The position numbers were made by a program, and so were the translations under genes. The notes beneath the pieces are model-generated. The model was not told the DNA's origin. It was given only the letters and a program-made list of their open reading frames with translations, and did no database searches. This document shows positions 56,081 through 64,000 of a stretch of DNA of 64,000 nucleotides, one piece after another. Positions within the stretch are counted from its first letter, which is position 1; every line of letters starts with the position of its first letter. Source of the DNA: Prosapia bicincta (lineage: Eukaryota; Arthropoda; Insecta; Hemiptera; Cercopidae); assembly GCA_036971475.1 (NCBI GenBank), contig JBAIZL010000008.1, positions 10,379,395 through 10,443,394 on the forward strand. Direction: 5' to 3'.

Positions 56081-59000
56081 ATATATTTGCTCTAAAAAAA
56101 ATGCATGAATTATAGTTCATGGATTTTGCGATTTCTACAAAAAATGGATTTCTCATTTAAAAGGCATAATAAACGCAGAATCGACCATAGATTCGCATTG
56201 TGCACTTAGAATTGATCTATAATAAGTATTATAGGAGCTATCGCAATTGTCATATATTTGCTCTAAAAAAAATGCATGAATTATAGTTCATGGATTTTGC
56301 GATTTCTACAAAAAATGGATTTCTCATTTAAAAGGCATAATAAACGCTGAATCGACCATAGATTCGCATTGTGCACTTAGAATTGATCTATAATAAGTAT
56401 TATAGGAGCTATCGCAATTGTCATATATTTGCTCTAAAAAAAATGCATGAATTATAGTTCATGGATTTTGCGATTCCTACAAAAAATGGATTTCTCATTT
56501 AAAAGGCATAATAAACGCAGAATCGACCATAGATTCGCATTGTGCACTTAGAAATGATCTATAATAAGTATTATAGGAGCTATCGCAATTGTCATATATT
56601 TGCTCTAAAAAAAATGCATGAATTATATTTCATGGATTTTGCGATTTCTACAAAAAATGGATTTCTCATTTAAAAGGCATAATAAACGCAGAATCGACCA
56701 TAGATTCGCATTGTGCACTTAGAATTGATCTATAATAAGTATTATAGGAGCTATCGCAATTGTCATATATTTGCTCTAAAAAAAATGCATGAATTATAGT
56801 TCATGGATTTTGCGATTTCTACAAAAAATGGATTTCTCATTTAAAAGGCATAATAAACGCAGAATCGACCATAGATTCGCATTGTGCACTTAGAAATGAT
56901 ATATAATAAGTATTATAGGAGCTATCGCAATTGTCATATATTTGCTCTAAAAAAAAATGCATGAATTATAGTTCATGGATTTTGCGATTTCTACAAAAAA
57001 TGGATTTCTCATTTAAAAGGCATAATAAACGCAGAATCGACAATAGATTCGCATTGAGCACTTAGAATTGATCTATAATAAGTATTATAGGAGCTATCGC
57101 AATTGTCATATATTTGCTCTAAACAAAATGCATGAATTATAGTTCATGGATTTTGCGATTTCTACAAAAAATGGATTTCTCATTTAAAAGGCATAATAAA
57201 CGCAGAATCGACCATAGATTCGCATTGTGCACTTAGAATTGATCTATAATAAGTATTATAGGAGCTATCGCAATTGTCATATATTTGCTCTAAAAAAAAT
57301 GCATGAATTATAGTTCATGGATTTTGCGATTTCTACAAAAAATGGATTTTCATTTAAAAGGCATAATAAACGCAGAATCGACCATAGATTCGCATTGTGC
57401 ACTTAGAATTGATCTATAATAAGTATTATAGGAGCTATCGCAATTGTCATATATTTGCTCTAAAAAAAATGCATGAATTATAGTTCATGGATTTTGCGAT
57501 TTCTACAAAAAATGGATTTCTCATTTAAAAGGCATAATAAACGCAGAATCGACCATAGATTCGCATTGTGCACTTAGAATTGATCTATAATAAGTATTAT
57601 AGGAGCTATCGCAATTGTCATTTATTTGCTCTAAAAAAAATGCATGAATTATAGTTCATGGATTTTGCGATTTCTACAAAAAATGGATTTCTCATTTAAA
57701 AGGCATAATAAACGCAGAATCGACCATAGATTTGCATTGTGCACTTAGAATTGATCTATAATAAGTATTATAGGAGCTATCGCAATTGTCATATATTTGC
57801 TCTAAAAAAAATGCATGAATTATAGTTCATGGATTTTGCGATTTCTACAAAAAATGGATTTCTCATTTAAAAGGCATAATAAACGCAGAATCGACCATAG
57901 ATTCGCATTGTGCACTTAGAATTGATCTATAATAAGTATTATAGGAGCTATCGCAATTGTCATATATTTGCTCTAAAAAAAATGCATGAATTATAGTTAA
58001 TGGATTTTGCGATTTCTACAAAAAATGGATTTCTCATTTAAAAGGCATAATAAACGCAGAATCGACCATAGATTGGCATTGTGCACTTAGAATTGATCTA
58101 TAATAAGTATTATAGGAGCTATCGCAATTGTCATATATTTGCTCTAAAAAAAATGCATGAATTATAGTTCATGGATTTTGCGATTTCTACAAAAAATGGA
58201 TTTCTCATTTAAAAGGCATAATAAACGCAGAATCGACCATAGATTCGCATTGTGCACTTAGAAATGATCTATAATAAGTATTATAGGAGCTATCGCAATT
58301 GTCATATATTTGCTCTAAAAAAAATGCATGAATTATAGTTCATGGATTTTGCTATTTCTACAAAAAATGGATTTCTCATTTAAAAGGCATAATAAACGCA
58401 GAATCGACCATAGATTCGCATTGTGCACTTAGAAATGATCTATAATAAGTATTATAGGAGCTATCGCAATTGTCATATATTTGCTCTAAAAAAAATGCAT
58501 GAATTATAGTTCATGGATTTTGCGATTTCTACAAAAAATGGATTTCTCATTTAAAAGGCATAATAAACGCAGAATCGACCATAGATTCGCATTGTGCACT
58601 TAGAATTGATCTATAATAAGTATTATAGGAGCTATCGCAATTGTCATATATTTGCTCTAAAAAAAATGCATGAATTATAGTTCATGGATTTTGCGATTTC
58701 TACAAAAAATGGATTTCTCATTTAAAAGGCATAATAAACGCTGAATCGACCATAGATTCGCATTGTGCACTTAGAATTGATCTATAATAAGTATTATAGG
58801 AGCTATCGCAATTGTCATATATTTGCTCTAAAAAAAATGCATGAATTATAGTTCATGGATTTTGCGATTCCTACAAAAAATGGATTTCTCATTTAAAAGG
58901 CATAATAAACGCAGAATCGACCATAGATTCGCATTGTGCACTTAGAAATGATCTATAATAAGTATTATAGGAGCTATCGCAATTGTCATATATTTGCTCT

Positions 59001-59515
59001 AAAAAAAATGCATGAATTATATTTCATGGATTTTGCGATTTCTACAAAAAATGGATTTCTCATTTAAAAGGCATAATAAACGCAGAATCGACCATAGATT
59101 CGCATTGTGCACTTAGAATTGATCTATAATAAGTATTATAGGAGCTATCGCAATTGTCATATATTTGCTCTAAAAAAAATGCATGAATTATAGTTCATGG
59201 ATTTTGCGATTTCTACAAAAAATGGATTTCTCATTTAAAAGGCATAATAAACGCAGAATCGACCATAGATTCGCATTGTGCACTTAGAAATGATATATAA
59301 TAAGTATTATAGGAGCTATCGCAATTGTCATATATTTGCTCTAAAAAAAAATGCATGAATTATAGTTCATGGATTTTGCGATTTCTACAAAAAATGGATT
59401 TCTCATTTAAAAGGCATAATAAACGCAGAATCGACAATAGATTCGCATTGAGCACTTAGAATTGATCTATAATAAGTATTATAGGAGCTATCGCAATTGT
59501 CATATATTTGCTCTA
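56081..59515 (+). repeat. 14-monomer-offset repeat of a six-monomer block
   Basis: A block of about six monomers at 56,081-57,120 recurs at about 58,475-59,514, offset 2,394 bp (14 x 171). Markers: GCTGAATC at 56,346 and 58,740; TTATATTTCATGG at 56,623 and 59,017; a nine-A tract at about 56,949 and 59,343; GACAATAG with GCATTGAGCA at 57,051 and 59,445. It stops at CTAAACAAAATGC (57,119), which has no counterpart at 59,513. Together with the next entry this gives the order A-B-A-B for 56.1-62.0 kb. Confidence 0.85.
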
Positions 59516-61985
59516 AAAAAAATGCATGAATTATAGTTCATGGATTTTGCGATTTCTACAAAAAATGGATTTCTCATTTAAAAGGCATAATAAACGCAGA
59601 ATCGACCATAGATTCGCATTGTGCACTTAGAATTGATCTATAATAAGTATTATAGGAGCTATCGCAATTGTCATATATTTGCTCTAAAAAAAATGCATGA
59701 ATTATAGTTCATGGATTTTGCGATTTCTACAAAAAATGGATTTCTCATTTAAAAGGCATAATAAACGCAGAATCGACCATAGATTCGCATTGTGCACTTA
59801 GAATTGATCTATAATAAGTATTATAGGAGCTATCGCAATTGTCATATATTTGCTCTAAAAAAAATGCATGAACTATAGTTCATGGATTTTGCGATTTCTA
59901 CAAAAAATGGATTTCTCATTTAAAAGGCATAATAAACGCAGAATCGACCATAGATTCGCATTGTGCACTTAGAATTGATCTATAATAAGTATTATAGGAG
60001 CTATCGCAATTGTCATATATTTGCTCTAAAAAAAATGCATGAATTATAGTTCATGGATTTTGCGATTTCTACAAAAAATGGATTTCTCATTTAAAAGGCA
60101 TAATAAACGCAGAATCGACCATAGATTCGCATTGTGCACTTAGAATTGATCTATAATAAGTATTATAGGAGCAATCGCAATTGTCATATATTTGCTCTAA
60201 AAAAAATGCATGAATTACAGTTCATGGATTTTGCGTTTTCTACAAAAAATGGATTTCTCATTTAAAAGGCATAATAAACGCAGAATCGACCATAGATTCG
60301 CATTGTGCACTTAGAAATGATATATAATAAGTATTATAGGAGCTATCGCAATTGTCATATATTTGCTCTAAACAAAATGCATGAATTATAGTTCATGGAT
60401 TTTGCGATTTCTACAAAAAATGGATTTCTCATTTAAAAGGCATAATAAACGCAGAATCGACCATAGATTCGCATTGTGCACTTAGAATTGATCTATAATA
60501 AGTATTATAGGAGCTATCGCAATTGTCATATATTTGCTCTAAAAAAAATGCATGAATTATAGTTCATGGATTTTGCGATTTCTACAAAAAATGGATTTTC
60601 ATTTAAAAGGCATAATAAACGCAGAATCGACCATAGATTCGCATTGTGCACTTAGAATTGATCTATAATAAGTATTATAGGAGCTATCGCAATTGTCATA
60701 TATTTGCTCTAAAAAAAATGCATGAATTATAGTTCATGGATTTTGCGATTTCTACAAAAAATGGATTTCTCATTTAAAAGGCATAATAAACGCAGAATCG
60801 ACCATAGATTCGCATTGTGCACTTAGAATTGATCTATAATAAGTATTATAGGAGCTATCGCAATTGTCATTTATTTGCTCTAAAAAAAATGCATGAATTA
60901 TAGTTCATGGATTTTGCGATTTCTACAAAAAATGGATTTCTCATTTAAAAGGCATAATAAACGCAGAATCGACCATAGATTTGCATTGTGCACTTAGAAT
61001 TGATCTATAATAAGTATTATAGGAGCTATCGCAATTGTCATATATTTGCTCTAAAAAAAATGCATGAATTATAGTTCATGGATTTTGCGATTTCTACAAA
61101 AAATGGATTTCTCATTTAAAAGGCATAATAAACGCAGAATCGACCATAGATTCGCATTGTGCACTTAGAATTGATCTATAATAAGTATTATAGGAGCTAT
61201 CGCAATTGTCATATATTTGCTCTAAAAAAAATGCATGAATTATAGTTAATGGATTTTGCGATTTCTACAAAAAATGGATTTCTCATTTAAAAGGCATAAT
61301 AAACGCAGAATCGACCATAGATTGGCATTGTGCACTTAGAATTGATCTATAATAAGTATTATAGGAGCTATCGCAATTGTCATATATTTGCTCTAAAAAA
61401 AATGCATGAATTATAGTTCATGGATTTTGCGATTTCTACAAAAAATGGATTTCTCATTTAAAAGGCATAATAAACGCAGAATCGACCATAGATTCGCATT
61501 GTGCACTTAGAAATGATCTATAATAAGTATTATAGGAGCTATCGCAATTGTCATATATTTGCTCTAAAAAAAATGCATGAATTATAGTTCATGGATTTTG
61601 CTATTTCTACAAAAAATGGATTTCTCATTTAAAAGGCATAATAAACGCAGAATCGACCATAGATTCGCATTGTGCACTTAGAAATGATCTATAATAAGTA
61701 TTATAGGAGCTATCGCAATTGTCATATATTTGCTCTAAAAAAAATGCATGAATTATAGTTCATGGATTTTGCGATTTCTACAAAAAATGGATTTCTCATT
61801 TAAAAGGCATAATAAACGCAGAATCGACCATAGATTCGCATTGTGCACTTAGAATTGATCTATAATAAGTATTATAGGAGCTATCGCAATTGTCATATAT
61901 TTGCTCTAAAAAAAATGCATGAATTATAGTTCATGGATTTTGCGATTTCTACAAAAAATGGATTTCTCATTTAAAAGGCATAATA
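57070..61985 (+). repeat. 19-monomer-offset repeat of a ten-monomer block
   Basis: About ten monomers at 57,070-58,735 recur at 60,319-61,984, offset 3,249 bp (19 x 171). Markers: CTAAACAAAATGC (AAACAAAATG at 57,121 and 60,370); GGATTTTCATTT (about 57,344 and 60,593); TCATTTATTTG (57,621 and 60,870); GATTTGCATT (about 57,730 and 60,979); GTTAATGG (57,996 and 61,245); GCTATTTC (58,351 and 61,600). Correspondence ends at 58,740, where the left copy has GCTGAATC and the right copy has GCAGAATC. Between the copies, 59,515-60,318 has private changes: AACTATAGTT (59,871), GAGCAATCG (about 60,170), AATTACAG (60,213) and GCGTTTTC (60,233). Confidence 0.86.
59867..59884. repeat. Perfect 18-bp palindrome version of dyad 1
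   Basis: A single T-to-C change at monomer position 39 turns the near-palindrome into a perfect 18-bp palindrome centred on TA. I saw it in only one of the 374 monomers. It is probably a private mutation, but it shows how close the consensus is to full symmetry. Confidence 0.9.
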
Positions 61986-62397
61986 AACGCAGAATCGACC
62001 ATAGATTCGCATTGTGCACTTAGAATTGATCTATAATAAGTATTATAGGAGCTGTCGCAATTGTCATATATTTGCTCTAAAAAAAATGCATGAATTATAG
62101 TTCATGGATTTTGCGATTTCTACAAAAAATGGTTTTCTCATTTAAAAGGCATAATAAACGCAGAATCGACCATAGATTCGCATTGTGCACTTAGAATTGA
62201 TCTATAATAAGTATTATAGGAGCTATCGCAATTGTCATATATTTGCTCTAAAAAAAATGCATGAATTATAGTTAATGGATTTTGCGATTTCTACAAAAAA
62301 TGGATTTCTCATTTAAAAGGCATAATAAACGCAGAATCGACCATAGATTGGCATTGTGCACTTAGAATTGATCTATAATAAGTATTATAGGAGCTAT

Positions 62398-64000
62398 CGC
62401 AATTGTCATATATTTGCTCTAAAAAAAATGCATCAATTATAGTTCATGGATTTTGCGATTTCTACAAAAAATGGATTTCTCATTTAAAAGGCATAATAAA
62501 CGCAGAATCGACCATAGATTCGCATTGTGCACTTAGAAATGATCTATAATAAGTAATATAGGAGCTATCGCAATTGTCATATATTTGCTCTAAAAAAAAT
62601 GCATGAATTATAGTTCATGGATTTTGCGATTTCCAAAAAAAATGGATTTTCATTTAAAAGGCATAATAAACACATAATCGACCATAGATTCGCATTGTGC
62701 ACTTAGAATTGATCTATACTAAGTATTATAGGAGCTATCGCAATTGTCATATATTTGCTCTAAAAAAAATGCATGAATTATAGTTCATGGATTTTGCGAT
62801 TTCTACAAAAAATGGATTTCTCATTTAAAAGGCATAATAAACGCAGAATCGACCATAGATTCGCATTGTGCACTTAGAATTGATCTATAATAAGTATTAT
62901 AGGAGCTATCGCAATTGTCATATATTTGCTCTAAAAAAAATGCATGAATTATAGTTCATGGATTTTGCGATTCCTACAAAAAATGGATTTCTCATTTAAA
63001 AGGCATAATAAACGCAGAATCGACCATAGATTCGCATTGTGCACTTAGAAATGATCTATAATAAGTATTATAGGAGCTATCGCAATTGTCATATATTTGC
63101 TCTAAAAAAAATGCATGAATTATAGTTCATGGATTTTGCGATTCCTACAAAAAATGGATTTCTCATTTAAAAGGCATAATAAACGCAGAATCGACCATAG
63201 ATTCGCATTGTGCACTTAGAATTGATCTATAATAAGTATTATAGGAGCTATCGCAATTGTCATATATTTGCTCTAAAAAAAATGCATGAATTATAGTTCA
63301 TGGATTTTGCGATTTCTACAAAAAATGGATTTCTCATTTAAAAGGCATAATAAACGCAGAATCGACCATAGATTCGCATTGTGCACTTAGAAATGATATA
63401 TAATAAGTATTATAGGAGCTATAGCAATTGTCATATATTTGCTCTAAAAAAAATGCATGAATTATAGTTCATGGATTTTGCGATTTCTACAAAAAATGGA
63501 TTTCTCATTTAAAAGGCATAATAAACGCAGAATCGACCATAGATTCGCATTGTGCACTTAGAATTGATCTATAATAAGTATTATAGGAGCTATCGCAATT
63601 GTCATATATTTGCTCTAAAAAAAATGCATGAATTATAGTTCATGGATTTTGCGATTTCTACAAAAAATGGATTTCTCATTTAAAAGGCATAATAAACGCT
63701 GAATCGACCATAGATTCGCATTGTGCACTTAGAATTGATCTATAATAAGTATTATAGGAGCTATCGCAATTGTCATATATTTGCTCTAAAAAAAATGCAT
63801 GAATTATAGTTCATGGATTTTGCGATTCCTACAAAAAATGGATTTCTCATTTAAAAGGCATAATAAACGCAGAATCGACCATAGATTCGCATTGTGCACT
63901 TAGAAATGATCTATAATAAGTATTATAGGAGCTATCGCAATTGTCATATATTTGCTCTAAAAAAAATGCATGAATTATATTTCATGGATTTTGCGATTTC
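62398..64000 (+). repeat. Second copy of 43-monomer-offset segment, cut by window edge
   Basis: Matches about 55,046-56,648 at a constant offset of 7,352 bp (43 x 171 minus one base) up to the last base; AATTATATTT at 63,973 corresponds to 56,621. A T63C change near 63,144 is absent from the left copy, and CATCAATT at 62,431 is private. The homology does not end inside the window, so the duplicated segment continues beyond it. The last monomer starts at 63,937 and is only 64 bp long here. Confidence 0.88.

Larger units (their letters stand above)
1..64000 (+). repeat. 171-bp AT-rich satellite array, 374 monomers, head-to-tail
   Basis: The window is one tandem array. Taking the recurring GCAATTGTCATAT as monomer start, units begin at 1, 172, 343, 514 and so on to 63,937, with 64 bp of a further unit at the end. 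All units face the same way. The consensus has 51 G+C in 171 (29.8%). Most differences are single substitutions; length changes are almost all single bases in the A-tracts, plus one 3-bp deletion near 42,430. There is no interruption by a mobile element, gene or unique sequence, and neither array edge is present. A satellite of this homogeneity is typical of centromeric or pericentromeric heterochromatin in eukaryotes; that role is inferred, since no kinetochore or chromatin evidence can be seen. It is not primate alpha satellite despite the equal period. I do not recognise the family or species. Confidence 0.98.

Noticed and set aside
1..64000. CRISPR array.
   Set aside because: Repeats are contiguous 171-bp units without unique spacers and with low GC; the regularity is that of satellite DNA.
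1..64000. Mobile element insertions, inverted monomer blocks or a second satellite family.
   Set aside because: Reading through the window, every monomer start was found in the same orientation, and the total length is explained by 374 units and single-base indels. Only the 31-bp patch at 4,618-4,648 hints at a foreign source.
1..64000. Assembly artefact producing the higher-order repeats.
   Set aside because: Not excluded, but unlikely as the main cause: copies carry private variants at their edges and inside, and offsets include shared single-base deletions. Read-depth and spanning long reads would settle it.

Overview
The whole 64-kb window is one uninterrupted tandem satellite DNA array. 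Every base belongs to a single 171-bp, AT-rich (about 70% A+T) monomer family, always head-to-tail in the same orientation. The count is 374 complete monomers plus a 64-bp partial one at the right edge. The last complete boundary is at 63,936, which equals 374 x 171 minus 18, and the single indels I could find sum to -18, so the count is internally consistent. There are no protein-coding genes, no rRNA or tRNA genes, no transposon insertions, no inversions and no unique flanking sequence. Each monomer differs from the family consensus at only about 0-5 positions.

This points to a eukaryotic centromeric or other heterochromatic block. The monomer is 171 bp, the same length as primate alpha satellite, but I see no alpha-satellite similarity and no CENP-B box. 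CpG is not depleted (5 per consensus monomer against about 3.8 expected from base counts). That argues weakly against a heavily CpG-methylated genome such as a vertebrate or most plants and is compatible with an invertebrate. I do not recognise the species or a named satellite.

The information in the window is in the order of monomer variants. Diagnostic variants recur at exact multiples of 171 bp and show a mosaic of neighbouring higher-order tandem duplications, each with its own unit length: an 11-mer x2 (about 9.4-13.16 kb), a 4-mer x2 (14.24-15.60 kb), a 17-mer x3 (14.64-23.36 kb), a 25-mer x2 (about 22.75-31.2 kb), an 18-mer x2 (34.67-40.82 kb), a 13-mer x2 (about 42.0-46.45 kb), and nested 14-, 19- and 43-monomer repeats between 54.4 and 64 kb. 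Over these lies an older long-range duplication: about 4.65-17.5 kb is paralogous to about 30.6-43.9 kb. The two paralogues later expanded different sub-blocks, so ancestral and derived states can be read side by side.

Each monomer carries two 18-bp near-perfect palindromes (monomer positions 33-50 and 146-163), two A-tracts and a short GAATC/GATTC inverted repeat. A 31-bp cluster of nine substitutions at 4,618-4,648 is unlike anything else in the window and lies at the left junction of the long-range duplication. The unusual biology here is array architecture and DNA structure; I found no gene system.
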